From the NCBI GenBank assembly GCA_949297145.1, contig CASFQO010000009.1, forward strand, positions 1 to 64,000: a stretch of DNA of 64,000 bases, written 5' to 3'. Each line of letters starts with the position of its first letter. The stretch's first letter is position 1. Both the position numbers and the translations under genes were made by a program. Below, piece after piece: positions 7,631-17,522 of this stretch. Origin of the DNA: an uncultured Alphaproteobacteria bacterium. Lineage in GTDB: Bacteria > Pseudomonadota > Alphaproteobacteria > RF32 > CAG-239. The notes under the pieces are model-generated. The model was given only the letters and a program-made list of their open reading frames with translations, did not search any database and had not been told where the DNA came from.

Positions 7631-10600
7631 GTGCTAAAAAAGATTATTGTCGGTATTTTGTGTTTTGTCATCTTAGCCGCTACAGGATGCGGTATATATC
7701 TCTATACCTTAGATTGGAATAAACACAAGACACTTGTTGCGCAACGTTTTTCGCAAATTACGGGACTTAAAGCCGTCATTGAGGGTAATTTGAATGTTAA
7801 ATTATTCCCTTCTCCTAAATTTTCTGCAAGCAAAGTTAAATTTTTCCCATCTACCGGTGGAAAAACACCTTTGGTTGTTGTCAATGATTTGACGGCAAAT
7901 GTTGATTTGATGCCTCTGCTTGATAACAATTTTGTTGTTAAATCAATGACTTTATCTAAAGCAACTGCGTATGTTGAAATTAATGACAAAGGTGTCAGCA
8001 ACTGGAATGGCGTTGGGAAAAACAGCATCAATAAATCTGGAAATATTGAGGTGTCTTTTAATGATGTTCAAGTTTCGGACTCTACTTTAAGTTATAAAAA
8101 TCTTGAAGACAATTCTCAATTTGACATTAAGAATATTTCGGCAAATATTTCTGCTCCATCTTTATCTGGTCCATATAAAACAAGCGGTAAATTTATCCAC
8201 AATAATAACGAGATCCGCTTTAAGGGGGATATTGCAAAAAATAATGGTTTGGTCCTCAAATCTGAATTAACTAATGCTAGCAGCGGCTCTAAACTTACTT
8301 TAGACGGAACACTTGGTGAGAAAGCACAAGGTACAGTTACTTTAGATACGCGTAGCTTATTTGATTTTTCTAATATCGTTTGGGGTAAAGATGCCATTTC
8401 TAATCGATATAGCAAACCTTTATTCTTATCTTTTCAATATAATTACGATAAGTCTTTGCTGAAGCTCGATAACTTTACTACTAAATTTGATAAAAATACT
8501 GCCGGCAGCGGTACTGTTATTGTTAATAAAACGGCTGAAATTCCTCAAATTAACGCCTCTTTTGATTTAACTAAATTTGATTTAAATATTATTGAGGATT
8601 TGGCTAAAGATCTTGTTGAATATACAACATCAGGTAAAAAATTTGTTGAATCTCCTTTTAGTGGTTATGATGTTAGCTTATCCGCAAAAGCCACATCGGC
8701 TTGGTATAATAATATTGAAGCTCGTAATTTAACCATGGCTTTTAACCTCACGCAAAATATATTAGATATTACGCGGTTCGGCGTTGTTATGCCTGGTGAG
8801 TCGATTATCAAAACTGTCGGAAAAATTAATCTTAATAACGGTGTGGAATATATTTTCAATCAGTCATTTGATACTAAAGATTTGCGCACATTTGCTTCTG
8901 TTTTTAATTTAGATTTGGCTAAACTTGCTTCAGCTGATAATAAAAAATCTATTTTTAAGCGGGCTCAAGCTGATATTAAATTGGTCGGCAATCTTGATAG
9001 TATTAAGATTTCTTTACCGCAAGCCTCTATTGATGCTACCGATTTTAGAGGCAATATCGGTGTTGTTAAAAAGGATAAAGTTTTTGTTTTGGCTGATATG
9101 GATGTTTCCAAAGTTATTCTTGATAAATACTTATTGGGTATACCGGATAGCTTAAAGGATGCTTCATTAAAAGATAAATTTGTTTATCAAATGAATTTAC
9201 TGCCTTGGAACAGAGATTTTAATGTTGATGCAGAGCTTAATGTGAACAGTCTTGTTTATAATAATATTCCGATGGAAAAACTTTCTTTGCATTTTATTTC
9301 TGAGAAAGATAACTTAAAAGTTAATAAACTTTCTGCTGGCAGTTTGGCGGGCGCTGAGGTTAATCTTAAAATGGATGCGCAAAATATCTTCACAATACCT
9401 CAATTTAATGAGCTAAGTTTTGATGTAAAAACCGACAATTTTCCTTTATTTGCCTCAACTTTAGGTATCAATACCGGTACTAAAGGACTGTTTAAGAGAA
9501 AAATTTTTGCAACACAAGGCGCTCTCAGCGGCAACTTTGATGAATTTAGTTTAAGTTCTGTGCAAAAATTTGGCGATACAGAATTTGCATATACCGGTCT
9601 TGTTCGTAATGATACTAAAAATCCTTTAACCATCAATGGTGATTTGGAGTTGAAAACAAATAATTTCAACCTTTTTGTTCGGGCTTTGGGCTTAAATTAC
9701 ACTGCAGATATTCCTGTTACCACCTTTGCTCTTTCTTCTAAAATTAAAGGTTCTGATAAACTGTTTTCTTTAGATAATGCAACTGCATATTTTGGGGCAA
9801 ATGCCATTAAAGGTTCTGTACAATTTGATGATACAGGATTAAAGCCCATACTAAAATCTAACTTATCTTTCGATAAATTTGATGCAGACAGATGGTTTAA
9901 TCTTAATAAATATCTTGCGGATGTTCCTGAAACGCAAACAAATGGTACTTTTTTAGCAAAAGATTTTTCAGATAAAAATATTGACTACTCGGCTCTGGCT
10001 AAAATTGATTTTGACATAGATGTTGCAGCTCATCTGTTAACATTTAGAGGGAAAAATTATTCTGATGCCAAAACTAAGCTTTCCTTAAAAGATAGTTTAT
10101 TAAAGGTTGCTTCTTTTGATGCAACTATTGATAAGAGCATTATTAACTTTCGCTTTGACTTGAATACAGCTGATTTGCCTAGAATCGATGGCTATTTCAA
10201 TATTAAAGACCTTAAGATACCGGAATTTGGCGGCTCTCTCTATACGGTTGAAGAAGGTTGGCTCACCGCTGAAGGTACCTTTAATTCTGCGGCTAATTCA
10301 GAAAAAGATTTCTTTGAGAATTTAAATTCTAAAGGTAAATTCTCTTTTGCCAATACAGCTATTCGTGGTTGGGATTTGGATATTATCAAATTTGAATTAG
10401 AGCAAAGAAAGTCTGTTGCCGGTTTTGAAGATACTGTGACAAATAGTTTAAAATCCGGTAAAAGCAGTTTTTCAAAAATCAGAGGTGCTTATAATATTAG
10501 CAAAGGGTTTGTGGTTGCCGATAGTGTTATTTGGGAGTCTCCAGTTGTTAATATGAATATGAAGTTTGACTTAAACTTGAGCGACTGGTTGTTTAATGCT

Positions 10601-12925
10601 ATATTTAGTGCGGTCTACCATAATGCCTCATTCTCTGATATTCTTAAATTTACTTTTGATGGAAACATGGCTAATCCAAATCTTTCATTAGACTTAGAAG
10701 AAAGTATTAAACGTATTAGCGGTATAGAAGATAAAATTAAAAATGCTCGCCAATATAAGGAAAAAGCAAAAATGGAAAAAATCGGCGACAAATTAAAAGC
10801 TTTACAAAGAGCCGTTGACGGTGCTCTTCAGGACATCAACCGCTTGACTCTTGAGGTTGTCCGTTTTAAGCCAATTACGCAAAATGAAAATGTCGTTTCG
10901 GTTTATCAGGATAACCTTAAAACAATCGCTCAAGCTGAAATCAATATTAAAAAGATGAAGGATCAGCTCAACAACTACCCCAACGAAGAAACTTTGATGA
11001 ATATTGAAGCTGAACTGGGTGCTGAAAAAGCTAAATTAAAGTATATTCCCAAAGTCTTAGAAGAGAACTATGTTGTAGACAGTAAATATATATTTGACGA
11101 CACCTTTAACAAAATTGCTTGGATATATAATTTATCACAAAATAACTATGCTTATCATCACAGCCTAACAGATGTTTATATGGCTCAGGTTGAATTTATG
11201 AAATCTAGTCCAACTCCTGTGAGTGAGGAGAATATTCAAAAGCTTCAAGACGGTTTGGATAAAACAAAAGAAGTTATGGATAATATTAGTGCGCTACATG
11301 GTAAGATCAGAGATAATTATCTGAATATTATTGATTCTGTTAAAGTTTCGCAAATGAAAGAAAATAATGATATTGCTCGTCAAGCTTTGGAAACATTGCT
11401 TACTTATTCTAAGCAGCTGTATAACGACATTGTCATTAATATTGATGATTTCCGTGCTATTTTAAGCATTACTTCCAGAGATTATGACCAATACATGATT
11501 TATCCTCCGGAGACAACCGCTGATATTGATATCAGACAACCGACATTAAAAACCGGAGGCAAAGCTGTCTCATCAACAAAAGATGATGTTAAATCCGGTG
11601 AATCTAATGAAGAACAAAGTTCTGTTCCTTCCTCTCCGGAAAAAAAGGCTGATACGTCGGCAGCTTCTAACGTTTCAGCAGCAGCAACTGTTCAGCAGAA
11701 TCTTGATAAAAAAAAAGAGTCTTTTAGTTTAGCTCTCCAAGCTAATGCCGATAACGGGTTAATTAATGTTTTAGATGACATCCAAAATAAGAAAAAGCTT
11801 GATAAAGGTATTGAATTGGCATCTAATTTGGATTTTGGCGGATTATCCGAAATTTTCAAAAGTAATATAAGTGTTGAAAAAACTCCGAAGGTTGCAGTGG
11901 CCAATATCCCGCAAAAAGACTTATTAAAGAACGATGTTTCATTATCTAAAGAAGATACAACCCAGAAAGCTGCGGCAGAAACTTCTATCTCTAGCAAAGT
12001 CCCTACCCCTACATTAAAAGAGGACAAGCCTGTTGTTGTATCTCAAAAAGATACGACTCAAATTGCTGCAAATTCTTCTAAGTATCAAATTTCCGCACAT
12101 GATGATAATATTCTCGAAAAAACAAAAAATGCTATTGCTAGCATTCTTGCCAAGGTTAAGAAGCAAGAAAAAGCTTTAGAAAAAGATTTTGCTAAAAATA
12201 ATGCTGTATTGCCTGTTAAAACGACTGACAAATCTAAGGAAATATCAAAAACTGAGGAACCATCTTCTGTCAATAAATCTAGAGATACTCTTGTTGCAGA
12301 TGTTAAAAATATTCCGACTTTACCGACTTCTCCAAACAAAATATCCAGCAAAAAGTCCTTACCTTCTTCTCTGAAGGTAAATCCGGTTGTCGCACTTAAT
12401 ATTGGAAAAGAAGATGTTCCTTCGCTTACATCAACTTCACTTCCTCCAATAACGGCTAAAGGCAAATTTAAAAAAGTTGCTAAGAAAACTAATAATAAAA
12501 ATGCATCTCCGACAAAGCTTTCTGCCGCTCAAATTGATAAATTTTCAAATTTTATTGATGAGGCTATAGATGGTGAAAAGAAAGTAGAGCCAGATAATGC
12601 TTCTGCTTTGTTAGATATTCTACCTCGTCCGCAACATACCTCACCTGCTGATGATATTAATAACCTGACAGACGCTGCTCTGGTTGCCGTTAGTGACCTC
12701 TCTTACGAAAAAGAAGATACTTCTCATCATGATAATCTCTATGTCATCAAAAATGCAACGCCTTTCTCCTCTGAGCTAAGCGGTCACGTTGGCAAAGAAA
12801 TGTTAAAGGATATTCACATCAGCTCGCCTGCTAAACCTCAGCAAAAATATCTTTTTGCCGTCAATACATCCCTATCTATACCCACAACCGGAAAAGTTGC
12901 CAAACAGTTCTCTTTTGCTGATTAG
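7631..12925 (+). CDS. very large AsmA-like protein with coiled-coil and disordered C-terminal region
   Basis: A 1764-residue member of the AsmA/TamB-like superfamily, which is linked to lipid transport and outer-membrane homeostasis. Residues about 5-27 form an inner-membrane anchor. The AsmA N-terminal domain follows (VAQRFSQITGLKAVIEGNLNVKLFPSPKFSASKVKF). Residues about 30-1030 are beta-rich repeats, with an AsmA C-terminal signature around 920-1000 (GKFSFANTAIRGWDLDIIKFELEQ). A helical coiled-coil stretch occupies about 1030-1290, and from about 1300 to the end the chain is Ser/Lys/Thr-rich and looks disordered. It begins with GTG after a good SD (GGAG). Roughly the last 700 residues have no counterpart in ordinary AsmA (600-1100 residues). 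Confidence 0.8.
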   Translation: MLKKIIVGILCFVILAATGCGIYLYTLDWNKHKTLVAQRFSQITGLKAVIEGNLNVKLFPSPKFSASKVKFFPSTGGKTPLVVVNDLTANVDLMPLLDNNFVVKSMTLSKATAYVEINDKGVSNWNGVGKNSINKSGNIEVSFNDVQVSDSTLSYKNLEDNSQFDIKNISANISAPSLSGPYKTSGKFIHNNNEIRFKGDIAKNNGLVLKSELTNASSGSKLTLDGTLGEKAQGTVTLDTRSLFDFSNIVWGKDAISNRYSKPLFLSFQYNYDKSLLKLDNFTTKFDKNTAGSGTVIVNKTAEIPQINASFDLTKFDLNIIEDLAKDLVEYTTSGKKFVESPFSGYDVSLSAKATSAWYNNIEARNLTMAFNLTQNILDITRFGVVMPGESIIKTVGKINLNNGVEYIFNQSFDTKDLRTFASVFNLDLAKLASADNKKSIFKRAQADIKLVGNLDSIKISLPQASIDATDFRGNIGVVKKDKVFVLADMDVSKVILDKYLLGIPDSLKDASLKDKFVYQMNLLPWNRDFNVDAELNVNSLVYNNIPMEKLSLHFISEKDNLKVNKLSAGSLAGAEVNLKMDAQNIFTIPQFNELSFDVKTDNFPLFASTLGINTGTKGLFKRKIFATQGALSGNFDEFSLSSVQKFGDTEFAYTGLVRNDTKNPLTINGDLELKTNNFNLFVRALGLNYTADIPVTTFALSSKIKGSDKLFSLDNATAYFGANAIKGSVQFDDTGLKPILKSNLSFDKFDADRWFNLNKYLADVPETQTNGTFLAKDFSDKNIDYSALAKIDFDIDVAAHLLTFRGKNYSDAKTKLSLKDSLLKVASFDATIDKSIINFRFDLNTADLPRIDGYFNIKDLKIPEFGGSLYTVEEGWLTAEGTFNSAANSEKDFFENLNSKGKFSFANTAIRGWDLDIIKFELEQRKSVAGFEDTVTNSLKSGKSSFSKIRGAYNISKGFVVADSVIWESPVVNMNMKFDLNLSDWLFNAIFSAVYHNASFSDILKFTFDGNMANPNLSLDLEESIKRISGIEDKIKNARQYKEKAKMEKIGDKLKALQRAVDGALQDINRLTLEVVRFKPITQNENVVSVYQDNLKTIAQAEINIKKMKDQLNNYPNEETLMNIEAELGAEKAKLKYIPKVLEENYVVDSKYIFDDTFNKIAWIYNLSQNNYAYHHSLTDVYMAQVEFMKSSPTPVSEENIQKLQDGLDKTKEVMDNISALHGKIRDNYLNIIDSVKVSQMKENNDIARQALETLLTYSKQLYNDIVINIDDFRAILSITSRDYDQYMIYPPETTADIDIRQPTLKTGGKAVSSTKDDVKSGESNEEQSSVPSSPEKKADTSAASNVSAAATVQQNLDKKKESFSLALQANADNGLINVLDDIQNKKKLDKGIELASNLDFGGLSEIFKSNISVEKTPKVAVANIPQKDLLKNDVSLSKEDTTQKAAAETSISSKVPTPTLKEDKPVVVSQKDTTQIAANSSKYQISAHDDNILEKTKNAIASILAKVKKQEKALEKDFAKNNAVLPVKTTDKSKEISKTEEPSSVNKSRDTLVADVKNIPTLPTSPNKISSKKSLPSSLKVNPVVALNIGKEDVPSLTSTSLPPITAKGKFKKVAKKTNNKNASPTKLSAAQIDKFSNFIDEAIDGEKKVEPDNASALLDILPRPQHTSPADDINNLTDAALVAVSDLSYEKEDTSHHDNLYVIKNATPFSSELSGHVGKEMLKDIHISSPAKPQQKYLFAVNTSLSIPTTGKVAKQFSFAD

Positions 12926-13014
12926 TTGTGCTTGTTGTTAAATTACTTTTATAATTGATTATCTCTTCTTTTCAGTGTAGTTTATAGCATATTTAATATA
13001 GCAAGGAGATGATT

Positions 13015-13908
13015 ATGTTTGCGAGGCCTGAAGTTGTTGTATTGCCGGTTGCCGGTTTATCCACACGAAACCTTCCTGCTACAAAAGCTATGCACAAAGG
13101 TTTTTTATGTTTAAATAATTTACCGATTATTCAGTATGCTGTTGATACTTGCGCCGAGGCCGGTGTTAAGGAAGTTGTTTTTGTTTATAGCGATGAAACT
13201 TGCCGGAGTATGTATGAACATTACTTTTCTCCTAATAAAAAACTTGAAGAGCGTTTGCTTAGAAATGATAAACTCGAATTATGGGAAGCTCTCAAAAGAA
13301 CTGTTCCGGCAGGCATGAAATTTTCTTTTGCTTGTCAAGATGAACCTAAAGGAAATGGGCATGCTATTCTTTGCGCGAAAAAGATTATCGGTCAACGCGA
13401 TTTTATGGTTATGTGGGTTGATGATGTTTATGTTTGCCGCGGGCAAGGTATTTTATCACAATTGCTTGATGTTTATGAGCGTTTCGGCGGGATGGTTGAA
13501 AATGTTATCAAATTCCCTAAAGATCAACTTTCTCGCTACGGCGTTTTAACCGGGGTTACTTGCGAGAATAATGTTATTTTAGCAAAAGGCGTTGTGGAAA
13601 AGCCTAAAATGGAAGAAATTGATTCTGACTACGCCAGCATGGGACCGTACGTTTTGCCTAACCTTATTCTGGATTTACTACCGCAGGTTACTAAAGGCTC
13701 TAATGGCGAGATTAATCTTACAGACGCCATTAATCTTGCCGCACAGCAAGGATGCCCGCTCAGAGGTGTTTTAACGACCGCAGAACGTTATGATTGCGGA
13801 ACTAATGAAGAACTGGCTAAATCAAATATTCGTCTTTCCATCCGCGAAAATAAAGTCCTTTATGACGAGGCGGTACGAACTATCAAAGAACTTAACAAGC
13901 AGCTTTAA
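13015..13908 (+). CDS. galU: GalU-like UTP-glucose-1-phosphate uridylyltransferase
   Basis: Sugar nucleotidyltransferase expected to make UDP-glucose from UTP and glucose-1-phosphate for envelope glycans. The N-terminal nucleotide-binding motif is LPVAGLSTRNLPATKA, then IIQYAVDTCAEAGVKEVVFV. The metal-binding Asp is in MVMWVDDVY, and VVEKPKMEE is also typical. The length of about 297 residues fits GalU. Departures from the family are HKGFLCL where PKEMLPL is usual and a highly shortened insert, so a different sugar substrate is possible. The start at 13015 follows AAGGAG by six bases; the ATG at 13009 abuts the SD. The stop overlaps the convergent DUF3137 gene by four bases. Confidence 0.8.
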   Translation: MFARPEVVVLPVAGLSTRNLPATKAMHKGFLCLNNLPIIQYAVDTCAEAGVKEVVFVYSDETCRSMYEHYFSPNKKLEERLLRNDKLELWEALKRTVPAGMKFSFACQDEPKGNGHAILCAKKIIGQRDFMVMWVDDVYVCRGQGILSQLLDVYERFGGMVENVIKFPKDQLSRYGVLTGVTCENNVILAKGVVEKPKMEEIDSDYASMGPYVLPNLILDLLPQVTKGSNGEINLTDAINLAAQQGCPLRGVLTTAERYDCGTNEELAKSNIRLSIRENKVLYDEAVRTIKELNKQL

Positions 13909-14891
13909 TTTTGTAATTGCATTTGTTTTTGGTTTAGTTTCAGCGTTGTTATGATGGAAAACAAGAGATATAGCTCATCAAATTGTTGAGCTATTCTTTT
14001 TTGATTGATTACGGAACGGAAAAAATTGGAACATTCAAACGTGTTCTTTTTCGTTTCTATTTTTACTAAGACGTGTTGCTTAAAAAAACTAAACTCAATT
14101 TGATTAAACATCTCTTTTAGTTTTTCCATATACTCCAGCATAACAGGTGTTAGGATATAACGTGCTTCAATTTGATTATCCGAGTAGACTTCAAACTTCT
14201 TTTCAAATTCCGGAGATTCAAGCCCTACCCTTTGTAAATTTTTGAATTTTTCTACAAAATTTAACCAACCTTTATCTTTGACCACAATTGTTTGACCGGA
14301 AAATTGTTTATTCATATCGGCATAGAAAATCAGCCCTCTTTCTTTTGAGACATAAATATTTTCTCTTCTATGATTTTCTTCATTATATCTCTGCGATTGC
14401 TTAAAACGGTGATATTCGGCAATTTGCACGGACACATCTTGATATGTACCGCTAAAACAATCTTCTCCGCGCATTTGCCCTTTAGCTTTGAATAATAAAG
14501 ATTCATCCATTAAGTCCAGAGGTAATTCCTGATTATAAAAATATGTAAATTCTCCGAAAAAGTTGGCCAGAACCGGAAGCAGACTTTCTTTGCTACGGCG
14601 GTAATAACTCAACATCGGTAAGCATAACAATAATATTATCACACATCCGGCCAGCCCGTACCATCCATTTGTTTCGGTTAGTCCTTTTATTCCGGTTTGA
14701 AAGTTTTTGACGACATAACCTATCCATAAAATTAAAGCAAAAGACATGAGTATAAATGTGTAAAAGTATCTTTTTCGTGTTTTTTCTATTTTTTGCAAAA
14801 GAGGCAGCACCTTTTCTTCATAGTACTGATTAAATTTATTTTTTTCTTCCAAATATTCCTGTGTTGTCGTGTATTTCCATTGTTTTGACAT
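13905..14891 (-). CDS. DUF3137 family membrane protein
   Basis: A 328-residue protein with two membrane helices near residues 43-63 and 80-97. A large soluble C-terminal part matches the DUF3137 pattern: DCFSGTYQDVSVQIAEYHRF, KERGLIFYADMNKQFSGQTIVV, then FEKKFEVYSDNQIEARYILTP. No function is established for the family. The long soluble part follows the hairpin and has no visible catalytic residues. It is transcribed alone, converging on galU with a four-base overlap. The family call is from memory of its conserved blocks. Confidence 0.7.
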   Translation of the reverse strand: MSKQWKYTTTQEYLEEKNKFNQYYEEKVLPLLQKIEKTRKRYFYTFILMSFALILWIGYVVKNFQTGIKGLTETNGWYGLAGCVIILLLCLPMLSYYRRSKESLLPVLANFFGEFTYFYNQELPLDLMDESLLFKAKGQMRGEDCFSGTYQDVSVQIAEYHRFKQSQRYNEENHRRENIYVSKERGLIFYADMNKQFSGQTIVVKDKGWLNFVEKFKNLQRVGLESPEFEKKFEVYSDNQIEARYILTPVMLEYMEKLKEMFNQIEFSFFKQHVLVKIETKKNTFECSNFFRSVINQKRIAQQFDELYLLFSIITTLKLNQKQMQLQN

Positions 14892-14970
14892 ATCTCCTCC
14901 TTTGGCGATTTCTTAATCTTTTTTGTATATTATGAAACTAATATCTTAAATATTTGCTAAGCGAGGGGCT

Positions 14971-16203
14971 ATGATTAATATCTTATGGGCGGGAATGTTT
15001 TTGAGCGCGATTTTTGTGGCCGCATATCAGCTGATTTTTTTGCAGAATTATGAAATTTTTTCACAAATTACCAATGCTATTTTTCAAAATGCGCAGAGTG
15101 CAGTTGAAATTTCTATCGGGCTCATCGGCATTTTGAGTTTTTGGCTCGGAATCTTAAAGCTTATTGAAAATGCGCACATTGCTGAAAAAATTTCTGAAAA
15201 ACTTACGCCGCTTTTTAGAGTTCTGATGAAAGACGTTCCGGCAAACAGCCCGGCTATTTCTACGGTTGTGCTTAATATGGCTGCTAATTTTTTGGGACTT
15301 GATAATGCGGCAACCCCGATGGGGCTAAAGGCCATGGAGCAATTGCAAGAGCATAATCCTTCAAAAGATGAAGCAAGCGATGCGCAAATTCTCTTTATGA
15401 TACTTAATGCGTCGTCGGTTACGCTTATCCCTATTACTATTTTTATGTATCGTGCTCAAATGGGAGCGACGCATCCTACTGATGTCTTCATCCCTATCCT
15501 GCTGGCAACTTCGGTTTCGACACTTACGGGTTTTATTCTTGTGGCTATTCGGCAAAAAATTGATTTGACTAACCGTACTTTATTAAAATGGTTGGGAGGC
15601 TTTGTTTTGCTCATTGCGGCACTCACGTCATTTTTCCTTTATCTTGCCCCCTCTTTAAGATTAGCTCTTTCTTCAGCTCTTGGTAATATTATCTTGATTT
15701 TTCTTTTAGGGGCTGTTGTTTATATTGCGCTTCGGCGTAAAATCAAATGTTATGAAGTATTTGTAGACGGCGCCAAAGAAGGATTTTCTATTGCCTTGAA
15801 TATTTTACCCTATTTGTTATCCATGCTTGTTGCGATTGGCGTGTTTAGAGCATCCGGAATTTTGGATATGATTGTGGATGGCATTAAGTTTTGTTGTGAT
15901 AAGCTTAATATTGATTCTGGTTTTGCTGATGCGCTTCCAACGGCTTTTATGAAGCCTTTATCCGGAAGCGGTGCGCGGGCGATGATGATTGAAACTATGC
16001 AAACCTTTGGTCCTGATAGTTTTGCTGCCTTTGCATCTTCTGTTATTCAAGGGTCTACGGAAACAACATTTTACGTCTTGACGGTTTATTTTGGGGCTAT
16101 TAATATCTCCAAAACCAGATATGCCCTTAAATATGCGTTACTCTCCGATTTGGCGGGAATTTTAGCGGCTATCGGGGTTGCTTATTTGTTTTATTCAAAA
16201 TAA
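14971..16203 (+). CDS. SpmA-SpmB fusion (nucleoside-recognition/GATE domain) membrane protein
   Basis: A polytopic membrane protein of 410 residues joining two homologous halves known separately in Bacillus as spore maturation proteins A and B. The first half (about 1-200) has [31 protein letters not shown], the SpmA hallmark. The second (about 210-410) has the SpmB-like [20 protein letters not shown] and [19 protein letters not shown]. Fused forms are common in non-sporulating Gram-negatives, where the substrate is unknown; the GATE fold suggests a transporter. The next gene, dtd, begins 19 bases downstream, so the two are probably cotranscribed. Confidence 0.85.
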   Translation: MINILWAGMFLSAIFVAAYQLIFLQNYEIFSQITNAIFQNAQSAVEISIGLIGILSFWLGILKLIENAHIAEKISEKLTPLFRVLMKDVPANSPAISTVVLNMAANFLGLDNAATPMGLKAMEQLQEHNPSKDEASDAQILFMILNASSVTLIPITIFMYRAQMGATHPTDVFIPILLATSVSTLTGFILVAIRQKIDLTNRTLLKWLGGFVLLIAALTSFFLYLAPSLRLALSSALGNIILIFLLGAVVYIALRRKIKCYEVFVDGAKEGFSIALNILPYLLSMLVAIGVFRASGILDMIVDGIKFCCDKLNIDSGFADALPTAFMKPLSGSGARAMMIETMQTFGPDSFAAFASSVIQGSTETTFYVLTVYFGAINISKTRYALKYALLSDLAGILAAIGVAYLFYSK

Positions 16204-16222
16204 TCTGTTTGGAGTAGGCCTT

Positions 16223-16660
16223 ATGAAATTGTTAGTTCAAAGAGTTTTAAGTGCACATGTTGAAGTTAACGGACAAACTGTCGGGCAAATTCAAAAAGGG
16301 ATGTTGGTCTTTTTGGGTGTTGAAAAAGGTGATACCAAGCAACAAGCCGAATTTTTGGCAAATAAGCTCACAAATTTGCGAATTTTTGAAGATGATGCCG
16401 GCAAAATGAATTTATCCGTTAAAGATGTTTGCGGGGATATTCTTGTCGTATCTCAATTTACTTTAGCGGCAGATCTTTCACGCGGAAATCGTCCGGGTTT
16501 TGATAATGCCGAAATTCCTGAAAAGGCAAATGAAATGTATTTGTATTTTCTTGATTTGCTTAAAAATAAAGGTATTACACCGCAAACAGGAATTTTTCAG
16601 ACAGATATGAAAGTTCATCTGGTTAATGACGGGCCTTGCACTTTTGGGCTCTCCAAATAG
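16223..16660 (+). CDS. dtd: D-aminoacyl-tRNA deacylase
   Basis: Proofreading enzyme that removes D-amino acids (and Gly from tRNA-Ala) from tRNA. The 145-residue length is normal. Both signature motifs are present: [17 protein letters not shown] around residues 78-94 and the cross-subunit Gly-Pro motif as [11 protein letters not shown] at the C-terminus. The usual NxGPVT is here GPCT, a conservative change. The start at 16223 follows GGAGTAGGCCTT; upstream in-frame codons lie inside the SpmA-SpmB gene and lack DTD homology. Last gene of a probable two-gene unit. Confidence 0.93.
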   Translation: MKLLVQRVLSAHVEVNGQTVGQIQKGMLVFLGVEKGDTKQQAEFLANKLTNLRIFEDDAGKMNLSVKDVCGDILVVSQFTLAADLSRGNRPGFDNAEIPEKANEMYLYFLDLLKNKGITPQTGIFQTDMKVHLVNDGPCTFGLSK

Positions 16661-17518
16661 TTAATTTTTAATCAAACTGTTCAGTTTCCCAGAGAGGGCA
16701 TTTATGCCGTCTTCCAGCAATTTTTCTACCAGTTTATGCGCTATTTCTTGCGTATTCTGTTCTTTATTGATAATTATGTAGCGATTTTGAGTTTCCGAAT
16801 CTACCAGTGTTCCATCATTTTTTCTTAATTCTATGACTATGGACATGCTGTATCGGCTATTTGTTTCGTTTATTGGTTCTATTTTAGATAACGCCAGTTT
16901 CGGGGCTAAGAAATAATCGGCTAACTCTTTATCTTCCGTTACTAAAACTCGTGGCTCAAAGCTTAGTTGTTCAGTTATTTTTTGAGTGAAATTGTTTGTG
17001 GAGCTGCCGTTGTAATATTCCATTTCCTTAATATAAATCAAGGGAATCGTACTGTCTGTTTCATACATGGATTTGGGTAAAACCGTGTTTACCTGTTGGG
17101 CAATTTTCTCCGCCCTATCCTCGTTAAACGATGGCAATTTTTCGGTTGCGGCGATTTCTGCTATTTTATTTTTAGCTAACTTTCCGCTTATTTCCAAGCA
17201 TATCTTTTCATTATCATCTTGGGTTGTTATGACCGTTACATCATTTAAGGCTTTATCTGCTATTCTGTATGCTAAGATATTATAGCTATGATCATCCATA
17301 TCTTGCGCTAGGGCTTTTACTTCCGAACATTTTTTTACCGCTATCAACACCGCCTTATCATAGGCCTTGTATCGTATTTCTGCGCGGGTTTGATCTTCTG
17401 TGATGTCCGAGCAAGCCGTTCCTCTTATTTCTGAAAAAAAACTATCTGCCTTTACCGAGCTGATTGGATTTATCAGCAGAGCAAAGACAGATAGTGTAAT
17501 TACAAGGGTTCTTTTCAT
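16661..17518 (-). CDS. secreted protein of unknown function, second of a related pair
   Basis: A 285-residue protein with a signal peptide ending near residue 25 (SSVKA, then DSFF), so it is periplasmic or outer-membrane associated. The first mature part (EIRGTACSDITEDQTRAEIRYKAY) recalls the Lpp20/FlgT-like fold found in some envelope proteins, but the match is only suggestive. The C-terminal part (IPLIYIKEMEYYNGSS through ELADYFLAPKLAL to IELRKNDGTLVDSETQ) follows the same pattern as the C-terminus of its upstream neighbour: IYIK, then an AD(Y/F) strand, then a K.DG..V strand. The neighbour's stop is four bases upstream, so the two form an operon. No catalytic motif is visible. Confidence 0.6.
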   Translation of the reverse strand: MKRTLVITLSVFALLINPISSVKADSFFSEIRGTACSDITEDQTRAEIRYKAYDKAVLIAVKKCSEVKALAQDMDDHSYNILAYRIADKALNDVTVITTQDDNEKICLEISGKLAKNKIAEIAATEKLPSFNEDRAEKIAQQVNTVLPKSMYETDSTIPLIYIKEMEYYNGSSTNNFTQKITEQLSFEPRVLVTEDKELADYFLAPKLALSKIEPINETNSRYSMSIVIELRKNDGTLVDSETQNRYIIINKEQNTQEIAHKLVEKLLEDGINALSGKLNSLIKN

Positions 17519-17522
17519 CCAA

